In this document: one piece after another, positions 34,541 to 45,598 of the stretch
How positions within the stretch are numbered: position 1 is the first letter of the stretch
Layout of the letters: each line of letters starts with the position of its first letter
Assembly (NCBI RefSeq): GCF_036785885.1
Contig: NC_092317.1
Span: 7,504,501-7,568,500 of the forward strand
Length of the DNA stretch: 64,000 nt
Origin: Coffea arabica
Lineage: Eukaryota; Streptophyta; Magnoliopsida; Gentianales; Rubiaceae
Direction: 5' to 3'
The notes under the pieces: generated by a model
Database searches by the model: none
What the model was told of the DNA's origin: nothing
The model's input: only the letters and a program-made list of their open reading frames with translations
Translations under genes and position numbers: made by a program

Positions 34541-37080
34541 TCCAGAAGCTTTTGACGTCATCCTTTACGACTTCCCTTAGGCATGCCTAACATTTGAAAT
34601 TGAAAATGAGGTACAGAAGGAAAGTTGTGTGGGAAAGTGAAGTGCACGAAATTGAGGTAAAGAAAAATGGAAATTACATTCTTGTGTACATTTGGTTAGC
34701 AAGAAAAATTTTTGAGGAAAAGAGAGAAGTTATTGAAAGTTAGTAGTAGTTATTTTAATATGTAACTAAAAATTTTCCCCTATAATCTTGCAAATTTTGC
34801 AGGACAAAAAATGCAGGAAAGCGAGAGAGTTTATAGGAAAATTTTTCAACTTTTTGTTAAACAAACACATACAAGGAAAAATAATAATTAACTTTCCTTC
34901 ACTTTTCCATGCTTATAAACAAACACTATGTAAGGGTTTACGATCCAATCCACCACCTCATCAAAGCTAGGATATCGTTTGAGTTCTTATAAAGATGATT
35001 GAGTATTGGACCTAAGAGATCATATATAAACTTAGGAACAGATCTCCCGAAACATTCATCAATAGAACAAATAATCTATAGCCCAAAAAAAAAAAAGTTT
35101 CATGTTTTCTTTTTTAAATTTTGTTTCATGAGAAGACCCCAAGTCTTATAGGGAGAAAAGAAGAAAAATGAGGATTTGAGAGAACCAAGACTCGAAGTCA
35201 CATGCCTAATATCCGTACCATTTGATCCTTTTATTTTTTTTGAGATTGTGATTTTGATTTTAAAGGAAACTAGATGCAAAAGTTAGGAATTTGCTTTTTT
35301 TTTTTTCCTATTCTTTTTTAAATTTATTATTTATAAGGGACTCCAAACTTTACAAAGGGGAAGAGAGAAAAGAGGAAAGGAATAAAATCTTGCTAAGCTC
35401 CTTCCAATTAAGTTGGATTTTGGTGGCATATGCTCTTATCCACATGTGTTTATGAAGATAGTGGGTCCAACTTCTTATGTCTGCCTGAAGCCCGATGTGT
35501 CGACAAGCAACTTTGAGCCCACAAAATATCGGCTCTTGTTGGGTCGTTTAATTTGCCACTTGATTTGGTCAAGGCATTTTTACAAAATAGTCGCAGTGTT
35601 GTCTAAGCCCAAATTAACTTATAATACAAGTCGATTTTTCTATTTCTCTCTATTCCTTTTTCTCTCCCTTTTATTTTTAATTCGGTTTTAATCATTTTCA
35701 TAGTTTGGCGTCAACCTACAAAATTTCGGTTAAAACAAAACTTGAAATGAAATAATTTTTTTGGTACAAAATGAAACCAATTTTAATTTATAATGAAAAA
35801 AAATCATTATGTATTTCCCCGATTGATACGGAAAAAATAGTGAAGAATACAAAGAAGCTACAAATTAGCACTTGGAACTTAGGACACCTTGTGTCACCTT
35901 GAATCCCTAATCATAACTAAGTTGTAAATTGACTCAAATAATACTTATCCATTTACCTTTAATAAAGTCGTATTTTAATATTTATCCACGTACTTTTATC
36001 TCTATCCTACGTGGCTATTTGATAGAGCGAGTATTCCACACTTCTCTCAATGTCTATGTGCTCTTTGACTGGTTATTTTGTTCTCTTGATTTCCTTTGTC
36101 TTTATTCTTTTTTTTCCTATCAATTTTGGATAATCTTTCTACCAATATCTTTTATGTAAATTTTGTTATTATCCTAATCACATGTGATGTCATGTTGAAT
36201 TCTCGATATGCTTCTTCTAACAAATTTCTATCTCACTCTTTATGGCTCATTTTTAATTGACCATATTAGAATTTTTTTCAAATTAAATTTTGAAAAGAAC
36301 ATTATCTTTTATCATATAGGTTATATATATTACAGGTTCAATCACTTTTTCTTTGCACTTGCAAGTATGTCTATCACCAAAGTTTCATTTGGGGGAGCAA
36401 TGGATTGAGTTGTATGAGGGAAGGAGTGTAAGTGAGAGGTATCGGAGTGTAAGAGTTTCCACCTACCCAATTCGGGTTCAAAATCTTCCACTTATCCAAT
36501 AAAAGTTTCATTTATAGTTATCTATATTACTTTTAAAATTAATCTTGTATACACTGTGTATGACAATTCATTTATATTTAAATTTAAATTTCAAATTTTG
36601 CCCATGTGTCATGTATTTAAGTATGATAGTGTATACACTGTCAATGTATATAATATTGACTCGTGATATGTTTTATTTTACAACACCGCTTCCAACCAAA
36701 GATAAAATGGATTGTGCAAATGCACAGAGTTGAATCTAGTTAAGCTCACAAGTACAAGAGACGTCAGAAGTGGCAATAATTTTGGAGACTACAAATGGAA
36801 GTTTTGTAATTACGTCAAAACTCAAGGACTACAAGAGTATAATTCTGAATTTATTCCCCAAAAAGAAAAAGGGGTAAAATACTAAAGTAGGACAGAAAAG
36901 TAAAAGCAAATTCATGTCGAGGCTACATCTGTAAATCCACACAAAAGCAAGTCCCAAACCGAAGAACAGGTAAAGCCACAAGTGAGTGCGCAACAAGACG
37001 GCCACTAGGGCATCTTCAGACATCAATGGAATCCGCGGCTGCCCATCCCATACTTTTTACCGTTAGATCATTCAATCCAA
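34541..37080. other. CNGC/eEF1A spacer, copy B
   Basis: Blocks at 34600-34890, 35013-35420, 35479-35620 and 35635-35945 match spacer copy A in the same order and orientation. The part after 35950 is largely unique. A GTATACACTG-type motif occurs near 36548 and 36629. No gene is recognised. Confidence 0.7.
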
Positions 37081-37091
37081 CGGCCCACGAA

Positions 37092-37100
37092 AAACCCTAG
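37092..37100 (+). promoter_or_regulatory. Telo-box-like AAACCCTAG in the eEF1A promoter
   Basis: AAACCCTAG lies 25 bp before the TATA box. Telo boxes are known in plant eEF1A and ribosomal protein gene promoters, where they support expression in dividing cells. Confidence 0.6.
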
Positions 37101-37124
37101 CTACGGCATCCTTCTTCAAACCCA

Positions 37125-37132
37125 TTTATAAA
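37125..37132 (+). promoter_or_regulatory. TATA box of eEF1A
   Basis: TTTATAAA sits just before the pyrimidine-rich leader. The expected start of transcription is about 30 bp downstream. Confidence 0.65.
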
Positions 37133-37159
37133 GTCCTCATACGCCTCGTCCTCCTTCTC

Positions 37160-38223
37160 AGTTTCTCTCTCGCTCTTCATTCGCTCTCTCTCTCTCTCTT
37201 TCTGTATTGCTCAGCAGCGAGAGAGCTCTCCATCTGCATTTGTTTTAAGGTCAGGTCTCTCTCTCTCTCCCGATTTATTTCTCTCTGGCACGCACACTTT
37301 CGCACAAAAGCAGAGGTGTTGAAGCCTTTTTTTCTGTTGATTTATGGTTGTTTAGATGCTTGCTTGAAGATTTTTCATTTTTGTTGATTTAGATCTGTTG
37401 GAGCTTGTGAAATTTGCTGATATGTATGCGATTTGGGAGTGTAATTATCTGATTTGTGATTCTAGAGTCGATTACTCGGTTAATAAATAATAATTGGTCG
37501 GCTTGTTGAGTGCTGAGTTTTTGGTTTCGATTCGTTTTTAGTGATAAGAGCTTGGGTCTATTTGATGATCGGTTGGGTTATATCGGATTTAATGTGTATT
37601 AGATGCGATGAAACGATCCGCTTGACCTCGTATGACTGTTTTGTTTATGTTGTCTGCATGTTGATGTTAGTCCGGAATTCAGCTAAATAGACCTTTTATA
37701 AGTTTTCAAATGAAAATTTATTTTGCTTTTCACGTTTCGTTGGTGTTTGGTTCAGATCCGTCTTATTTTTTGATGATTTATGAAAAACTGTGGGCTAGGC
37801 CGAATTTTAGATGGAATTGTTCTGCGAAAACAGTTTTTCCCCCAAAATTTGCTTTTGTTTTCGTTTTACCAATGCTAGAGTTAGAAACCGTGCTGGCTTT
37901 TCAGTCAGAGACCTGAATTTGAGTTGATAATCAAGTGTCTTTGTTTAGTTTTGGACCATTTATTTAACGTCAGTAAAGGCTTTTGATAAACAAGCATGAC
38001 CGGTATGTAGTTCTGGGCTTCATTTTTTGTGATTTTGTTCAAAACTTTTTGCTGCTACACGTCCACGTATCTTGATTTATTACTATTAAGCTTTTAATAC
38101 GAGTTATTTTGGGTTATGTGATTTGTTTTTTGTTTTTATTAGCTTAGAAGCGCTAGAGATTGCATGCACTAGCTTGGACTGACGGCTGTGTTCTGTGTTT
38201 GCAGTGTCTTTTGAAAGTTTAGG
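37160..38223 (+). other. eEF1A 5' leader exon and leader intron
   Basis: The leader exon, rich in CT dinucleotides, ends at 37249. A 955-bp leader intron runs from 37250 (GTCAGG) to 38204 (TTTGCAG), and 19 nt of leader follow before the ATG. A long 5'UTR intron that boosts expression is typical of plant eEF1A genes. The transcription start is estimated. Confidence 0.8.
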
Positions 38224-39694
38224 ATGGGTAAGGAAAAGGTTCACATTAACATTGTCGTCATTGGACATGTCGACTCTGGAAAGTCAACCACCACTGGTCA
38301 CTTGATCTACAAGCTTGGAGGTATTGACAAGCGTGTGATTGAAAGGTTCGAGAAGGAGGCTGCTGAAATGAACAAGAGGTCATTCAAATATGCCTGGGTG
38401 CTGGACAAACTCAAGGCTGAGCGTGAGCGTGGTATTACCATTGATATTGCCTTGTGGAAGTTTGAGACCACCAAGTACTACTGCACGGTCATTGATGCCC
38501 CTGGACATCGTGACTTTATCAAGAACATGATTACTGGTACCTCACAGGCTGATTGTGCTGTGCTCATCATTGACTCTACCACTGGTGGTTTTGAAGCTGG
38601 TATTTCCAAGGATGGTCAGACCCGTGAGCATGCTTTGCTTGCCTTCACCCTTGGTGTCAAGCAAATGATTTGCTGCTGCAACAAGGTGAACTCTTTTGCC
38701 TTGAAGTTTTGTAGTCTTGTATAAAATGACATTTTTATTTGGGTTGTCTTTTCTCTTGCATCATTAACTGCTGTTGTTAATCATTTTTGATTCCTGGCTT
38801 TTGTAGATGGATGCCACCACTCCTAAATATTCTAAGGCAAGGTATGATGAAATTGTGAAGGAAGTCTCTTCCTACTTGAAGAAGGTTGGATACAACCCTG
38901 ACAAAATCAACTTCGTCCCCATTTCTGGATTTGAGGGAGACAACATGATCGAGAGGTCTACAAACCTTGACTGGTACAAGGGCCCAACTCTCCTTGATGC
39001 TCTTGACCAGATCCTAGAGCCCAAGAGACCCTCAGACAAGCCACTCCGTCTCCCACTCCAGGATGTCTACAAGATTGGTGGTATTGGAACTGTTCCTGTT
39101 GGTCGTGTGGAAACTGGTGTCCTCAAGCCTGGTATGGTGGTTACTTTTGGTCCAACAGGGTTGACAACTGAAGTTAAGTCTGTTGAGATGCACCATGAAG
39201 CCCTTCAGGAGGCTCTGCCTGGTGACAATGTTGGGTTCAACGTTAAGAATGTTGCTGTCAAGGATCTTAAGCGTGGTTTTGTTGCCTCCAACTCTAAGGA
39301 TGACCCTGCCAAGGGAGCTTCCAGCTTTACCTCTCAGGTTATCATCATGAACCACCCTGGCCAGATAGGAAATGGATACGCTCCAGTGCTTGACTGCCAC
39401 ACCTGTCACATTGCAGTCAAGTTTGCTGAACTTGTGACCAAGATTGACAGACGATCTGGTAAGGAGCTTGAGAAGGAGCCCAAGTTTTTGAAGAATGGTG
39501 ATGCTGGTATGGTTAAGATGATTCCCACCAAGCCCATGGTTGTGGAGACTTTCTCTGAGTATCCACCTCTTGGACGTTTTGCTGTGAGGGACATGCGTCA
39601 AACTGTTGCTGTTGGTGTGATCAAGAACGTTGACAAGAAGGATCCAACTGGTGCCAAGGTCACCAAGGCTGCAGCCAAGAAGGGAGCCAAATGA
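38224..39694 (+). CDS. EF1A: Translation elongation factor 1-alpha
   Basis: The GTPase that brings aminoacyl-tRNA to the ribosomal A site in the cytosol. Exons 38224-38685 and 38807-39694 encode 449 aa, the usual length. The G1 motif GHVDSGKST is at residues 14-22, DAPGH at about 91-95, and NKMD at 153-156; the single coding intron (121 bp, phase 0) splits NK from MD. Domain 2 and 3 signatures are present ([35 protein letters not shown]), and the lysine-rich C-terminus ends KKGAK. All key residues look intact. The exon 1 frame reads a few codons into the intron and stops, so unspliced RNA would give a truncated protein. A truncated leader copy lies about 10 kb upstream. Confidence 0.98.
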
Positions 39695-41209
39695 AATGTG
39701 TTTATGAGATTTCGCTCTGATGAACTAGTTTCTGTTACTTGCTTTAGTTATTTTCGATTTTCTTCTGGACATCCTAGCAGTTTTGAATATTGCAGAGTGG
39801 ATTTCATCACGGTTCTCTAGCCTTGCTTGTGAGGATAGTGGAGAAATCGAGCAATCTGGGTGTGAACCTGGTTTGCTTGATGACAGTGGTGGAGTCCATT
39901 TCGAAGCTGTCAATTGTTTTGGTTTCTATAGGTTTAAAACATATGATGATGAGTTTTTACTCCTTGGTCGGTAAACAATTTAAAGTTCAATGTTTCGTCA
40001 TTCTTGTGCCTTGTGCTATCACTCTCAGTTCTCGTTTACTAATTTGTTATTCCTTCTTGAATTTCTGGCTTGCATTTGTAGCATGTTCTGCCTACGTGAC
40101 TAACCTGCCTACTAAATCTCGACCGTGCACAATTCAAAGAGATGCTACTGTAGTGGAAACGTATGTGTAGTAGTTGGTTTAAGGGTTGTTTCGTAAACTC
40201 CCAATGTGAAGCACATTTGAAAGTTTGATTGGTGCAGCAAATTCGGCGAACAAATTTCGTACCCGGATTGAGTTGCAGACGTCATGCTTTTGTGTTAATA
40301 GATGGTTCGCGTGTCTGGTGTAGAATCTCACTGAGACGAGATGTTTTTGTCGCTTACTAGAGGGGGAAAAAGTTCAGTGATTATTTGATATTTACCTCCA
40401 TCCCAAGGAACAGATATTCCTGTCGAAGGTTTCTGGCTATTGAAAATGGGAGTGGAGTTCTTAATTCCAAATCGTACCCACTTAATGAATGTCCATGAAC
40501 TGATGTTTAACTCTACTAATTTCCCTAAAAAAGTTCTTGACTCGCAGGCATTGGATTTGTTGCTGACTTTGCTTATATAATTAATTGATTAAACCATATA
40601 ACTAGCCAAATGCCCGGGAAAAAATATTAGATAAAGGCCAAATTTAACTGACTTGCTTATTGTAGAGTTGAATCTTGTTTTTTCAAGTCTGAAGTGTGAA
40701 CTGCGGAAAAGGGATATTCTAGCTATGTAACTGAAGGGAAAATGAACAAATCACAGAAAACCGATTCAATTGTGAGATATGTAAATAATGGTCTTTTAGA
40801 ATCATCAAATACTCTCTTCTTCTTCTCCTCTCCTTTTGGAACCTTTACATTCTGTGAATCTGGTTTGCACATTCTAATTAGAATTTTGGGATGGCGGAGC
40901 ATCAATCAAAATTATATGTTTCATTTCAGTCACTAATTGGAACCAGGTCTTTTACATTTCAAACAAGTTTACTTTCAGGTTTTGCATTTTTTGTATGCCA
41001 CATTGATGAGAGCATTTGGCTGCCAACAAATTAAAGTTTGCTAATGATTCAGCTGCTTGCTCCCGCTTATTGGTAAGAAGTGTATTGATAATTCTTGACC
41101 AAAGGCCTTGTGTTTTACCCTATAGGATGTTTTATTTTGTAACATTCATTTAGAAGGCCATCGACACAGGCATTCGCATTGGAGCAATTCTGCACTGCTT
41201 GCAGTGGAA
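39695..41209. other. eEF1A 3'UTR and spacer
   Basis: The first few hundred bases should be the eEF1A 3'UTR; no clear polyadenylation signal could be chosen. The remainder has no recognisable gene. Confidence 0.5.
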
Positions 41210-42683
41210 TCTATATCTATGTCTATATGTATTCAAGAAGGGATTTTTAGCAGAAACCCTCTCAATGGCTTCTAAACTTCTCATTCTTTTTTCTAGATTT
41301 TTGTATTTATTTTAATACATAAAAAGTAGTGGGTTATAACCCACCTTATCACCAATTAAATTTAAATTTAAAATATTCTCACTATCTCTTAACTCATCCT
41401 ACAACCACTCCTACAAATCCTTTAATCATCATCCCACGTTTCTCCCCCCCCCCACATTTCCTCCCACGTTTCCCACTCCAATTAAGAGTCCTCCAATTTG
41501 TTTGATTCATTATTATTTGTTTGATTCATAGATTTCTGATTTCGGGCTTGCAAAATGGCTTCCATCACAGTGGACTCACCATTCAATTGTTCCAATTGAA
41601 GGAACTTTTGGGTAGATTACTTGTCTACGTTTTTTTTATTTCTTTCTTCCATAATCTGCTACAAGTTGGGTCTTGTGCTGAAATGTATTTCTTGCCGATT
41701 TTACAGGCACTTAGCACCTGAATACTTCATGCACGGCGTTGTCGATGAGAAGACAGATGTGTTTGCATTTGGAGTCTTTTTGCTGGAGCTTCTATCTGGC
41801 AAAAAACCAGTAAATGGTTCTCATCAAAGCTTACACAGCTGGGTAATCAAAGGCAGCCAATTTTAGGATTCCTGTTTAACATATGATGGAAAAATCAATT
41901 TTCTAATTCTTGGTAGTGAATTCAATGGGCCAAACCTATACTCAGCCAAGGGGAGATTGAAAAGGTGGTAGATCCAAGACTTGGAGGGTTTTATGATGTT
42001 AAACAACTTAACAGACTTGCCTTAGTATCCCTCTGCATTCGAGGTTCTTCCATTTGGCGTCCCACAATGAGTGAGGTATTACTATTTCCATTCAATTACT
42101 ACAATTACTGTATCATATCCCTCTGCATTTTCTTAATATATATTTATTTTTTATAGTACTATTTATAAACTATGTAAAAAAATACACTAATTTCGTACGT
42201 TCTTAATTATCAGAAAAATGGTGATAGGTTGTTCAGCCAACGAATTAATTCATGCAAAGATCGTGCATTTTCATTTGTAGTACGCACTCCACAAAATTCA
42301 ACGGAGTTAATTAAATCACCAATTTTGGTTTTCGTACTAAAAGTGGATTGGTGTGAAGAGTGTTCGCACCTTCAAGTAAGATTATCAAATCGAATGCTTA
42401 GTATTTGTAAGTATTTCATTTTAATAACATTCAATTACATTCATTTGTCGAAATATATCATTCCCTTTTTTAATATAAATTTTTATTTTTTTATCAGGAT
42501 ACATCTTCCGAAAAAAGACAGTTCTTGAATGATATACACATTCTATTATATTTCAAACTATTGTTAAACATATATTACATTTTAATTTTGTTGGTACAAT
42601 TTTTTACCTTTATTTGTTCACCATTTTATTTTTATTTTTTTCAATAATGTCAGCACCGTGCATAGCACGGGTATTCACACTAG
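41210..42683 (+). mobile_element. Non-autonomous Helitron carrying kinase exons
   Basis: The 3' end shows the hallmark hairpin CCGTGC-ATA-GCACGG (42656-42670), followed 10 bp later by CTAG and then a host T. A plausible 5' end is TCTATATCTATG at 41210, preceded by A, which fits insertion between A and T; this 5' end is not certain. The inside carries kinase gene exons and unidentified sequence, with no Rep or helicase part recognised. Gene capture is common in plant Helitrons. Confidence 0.65.
41532..42075 (+). pseudogene. Receptor-like cytoplasmic kinase fragment (RBK1/RBK2-like)
   Basis: Three exon pieces encode the C-lobe of a kinase: 41532-41611 (ISDFGLAKWLPSQWTHHSI), 41707-41842 ([20 protein letters not shown] and [16 protein letters not shown]), and about 41929-42075 (AKPILSQGEIEKVVDPRLGG to WRPTMSEV). 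Order and introns match ROP-binding RLCK genes. The N-lobe, catalytic loop and C-terminal end are missing. The acceptor before the third piece reads AATGG where an AG is expected, so splicing there is broken. The pieces lie inside the Helitron. Confidence 0.82.
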
Positions 42684-43297
42684 TGATAGAGTATTTGGGG
42701 AGGTGGGACAGGAACGGTTGCAGGAAGATTTATAGTCAAGATTTGGTAAAAAAAAAAAGTAAGGTTTAAATTGCATCTTGTACTTCATTTTTTACATCAT
42801 GTGTAAAATTTATAAAATTTTGTTCTATAATTACACGTTTTTTAAAATGAACTATATCTTGTGCCTCTCGTCCCATCATTATTGTCCTGAGTTCGTATCA
42901 ATGTATCGCCAGCCAACGTCTCGGATTTCGGCTTTTTAAATTTTGTGACTTTTCAGGTGACAAGGCCAGTTTTCTTAAATCTTTGGTAAATCTCGCGCCT
43001 CGAGAGTTTTTTGATATTTTACCTAAGTTTTATTTTTAGTAAACTTTCTTTGAACAAACACGTCGACGATATTAGTGGGACCCGGTCCAATCAGCTCAAA
43101 CTTGGCATGCCTTGTTTCCCAAGCCAAGCCCATTTATACCGAACCTATAACTAGAAAAATCTCCTCCCTTATTCGAAATCACCGAAAAGAAGAAGAAGAA
43201 GAGATTTTAGAAAAAGCTGGTTCGCCATCTTCCCCCTAGAACAGAGTTGAAATTAAAGAAAGACAAAACAAAAAGAGATTAAGGAATCTGAAGTTCG
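42684..43297. other. Spacer and 5' flank of the TIM14 gene
   Basis: No gene before 43298. CATTTATACC near 43130 is a weak TATA candidate, and a GAAGAAGAAG run lies in the likely leader around 43186-43202. Confidence 0.4.
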
Positions 43298-44414
43298 ATG
43301 AGTTTGCCAAGTTCTTTCATGGTAAGCGGTCTTTATTATGTAGTGCTACTATATTATGGTTCTTCTCCTTGAATTTGCTGCTGTCCACCCGCCTGCATTT
43401 AATTAGCTTAGACTAATTGTCTAATTCTCAACATTTAATTTTGTGGGCATGTTGATTTTGCAGCTTAATTTATCAATCTAATTGAAAATTTTGTCTTTTT
43501 GTTTTGTTGGGTTATAAATATGTAGGCTTCTCCTGTGATAATGTTTAGCGCGGTTGGAGCGGCTGCTTTAGGAGCAAGACAACTAATTAAATCTTGGCAA
43601 GCATTTAAAGCTGCTCCTCGAGTTCGGAGATTTTATCCTGGCGGATTTGAGACCACCATGACTAGACGTGAGGCTGCTCTGATTCTGGGAGTTAGGTAAT
43701 TTCTCAAAATTTGTTAGTTTGGTTTTTTACTTGAGTATTCTGCAAATTTTTTTTTCGTTGTCCCTCTTATAGGTGTTGTTGTACTATTAATGTTTGGATT
43801 CAGTGATCTTGAATGAGAACATCGAATTTGGTTTGCTGATCGGTGATGAGGCTTTGCTAGTATTAGGAACGTGGGATTCAATTCTGTCCGTCCTCTGAAA
43901 TTTGCATTAAAGAAAAAAGGGAACATAACAAAAGTAGTGATTGATGATTACCGCGTTTTTTAGGATGTTAGAAAAACTGGGTTTTGATTGATTTTGGGGT
44001 TAGGATTGTTGCTTTTGGAGAAAATGCCATCGGTGAAATTTGCTCTAAAGATAAAGGTTTTTTTTTTTTTGGTTTTTTGTTTTTTTTTGGGGGGGGGGGG
44101 GGGGTGGTTGTTGGGTAGGTGAGGCTAATCATCAATTGATTACTGCCTGTTTTAGGATGCAAGAATTAACTGAGTTTTGATCAATTTTGGCTTAAAAATT
44201 TTGCTTTCAAAGAATTGGCATTTGCAATGTTTGTTTGGATTTAATTGGTTGCAGGGAGAGTGCTGTTGTTGAGAAGATAAAGGAGGCTCACAGGAGAGTG
44301 ATGGTGGCCAATCATCCTGATGCTGGTGGTAGCCATTATCTTGCTTCAAAGATTAATGAGGCCAAGGAGATTTTGATGGGAAGGAAGAAGGGGGCGTCTG
44401 ACTCTGCATTCTAG
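43298..44414 (+). CDS. Mitochondrial import subunit TIM14 (Pam18, J-domain)
   Basis: A J-domain cochaperone that stimulates mitochondrial Hsp70 in the presequence translocase motor at the inner membrane. Exons 43298-43321, 43526-43695 and 44255-44414 join in frame to 117 aa. An N-terminal hydrophobic Ala-rich segment is followed by WQAFKA, RRFYPGGFETTMTRREAALI, and then the J domain with the HPD motif (NHPDAGG) and ASKINEAKEILMG. The family is usually about 112 aa. A second ATG at 43319-43321 is the last codon of exon 1 and gives MASPVIMF..., closer to known TIM14 starts; the true start may be there (110 aa). Neither ATG has a purine at -3. Intron 2 contains a long T/G homopolymer tract (44060-44107). 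Confidence 0.9.
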
Positions 44415-45598
44415 CTGCTGATTCAAGCAAGAGGGCTAGGCTTTATGTGAAAAATTTTGATCCATTTTAGAGGAATTGTAATTGTTCAGCAAAAGCTGTG
44501 GGCTCATGTAGTTAGGGAGCCAAGTTGAGTCGTCATCTTTCATATTAGTAGCTATATCTACAATGAATGCAGAAGAGTCTTGCGGAGGTATAATTTGAGG
44601 ATGGAATTTGACAAAATCCTAGTTTGGTTTTTGTTTTTGATCATCTCTGCTATTATAACTGCTGTCGTGATACTTGATCTGAAGGTACAGCTGCCCTTGA
44701 TGGTTGATTTTTGTCATTGATCCTGCTTTATAACGCTGAATTTTCTTCCAGAATTAAGGAAAATTTGTATTTTTTTTAAATTTTTTTGGGGGTAAAATCT
44801 GCTACGAGAATTTCCTTTCAGATATGATTGTTCATGTTTGGTTAATGCCCTTTATCAACCTAAATCTGGGAAGGACAAACGTATGTATGCCTGTCAAAAT
44901 GACAAAATCCCAATGTGGCTGAATGCAAGGCCTTTTCGCCTGTCAGTTACCTGAGACCTGGAGACTCTCGTCAGATACACAATCCAGTTGATTGGGAGAA
45001 ACTTGTTTGTCAAAGTTTTCAATTAAGACTTTGTTTGTCTCTACTTTTTGTGGAATGGCAATGAGTAAACAACTACCAGGAAAATGTTGATTTCTCCTGT
45101 CATTGACAAAAGGGAGATGTTTGCACTTTGGTTTGAATGCTCTGCTAAGATCTTACCTGAGCAGGTCTACAAGTCCATAGTTTGCTTAGTCATCAATTCT
45201 GCAAGTTGGGTGTTCCTATTGATCAAGAGATGGATGGCAATGGTGCATTGCAGATCAAAATTTTTTGCATAAATTCCTGTTTAAAGTTCTTTTTTATCTC
45301 TGCACAAAGGGATTTAGAGTGCAAGTTCTTGTTTGAAGATGCCCAAGTAAAATTCACATTTAAGCGGACAATTTTGTAATATCCCCTTGTTTTTGTTAAA
45401 TTGAGAAAGATGAAGAAGACACAAACAGACAAAATCAACAATGAGGCAAATTAATACTAATCTGTTTAGGATTCTCCAAATTATCTTTATTCATATCAAG
45501 ACAACACCACAAGACTTCAAATGATGGAAGCCTGAAATTAGTGTATTGCCACTACTCTGCACATACACAAATTAGTTAAATCAGATATTAATAGTAGA
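44415..45598. other. TIM14 3'UTR and spacer before D-cysteine desulfhydrase
   Basis: No gene recognised. The first few hundred bases should be the TIM14 3'UTR, and the last part the leader of the next gene. Confidence 0.45.

Noticed and set aside
36540-36660. GTATACACTG-type motifs, repeated near 53596-53665
   Set aside because: The motif pairs suggest a decayed MITE, but no flanking duplication or common boundary was found.
38686-38724. eEF1A exon 1 frame continuing into the intron (166-codon version)
   Set aside because: The canonical donor at 38686 and the exact NK/MD join show that this tail is intronic.
39032-39601. Long minus-strand frame (189 codons) opposite eEF1A exon 2
   Set aside because: It is the complement of a strongly coding exon with biased codons; such shadow frames are expected and it resembles no family.
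44060-44107. Long T and G homopolymer tract in TIM14 intron 2
   Set aside because: It could form a G-rich structure, but homopolymers of this kind are also common assembly or slippage products; no other support.
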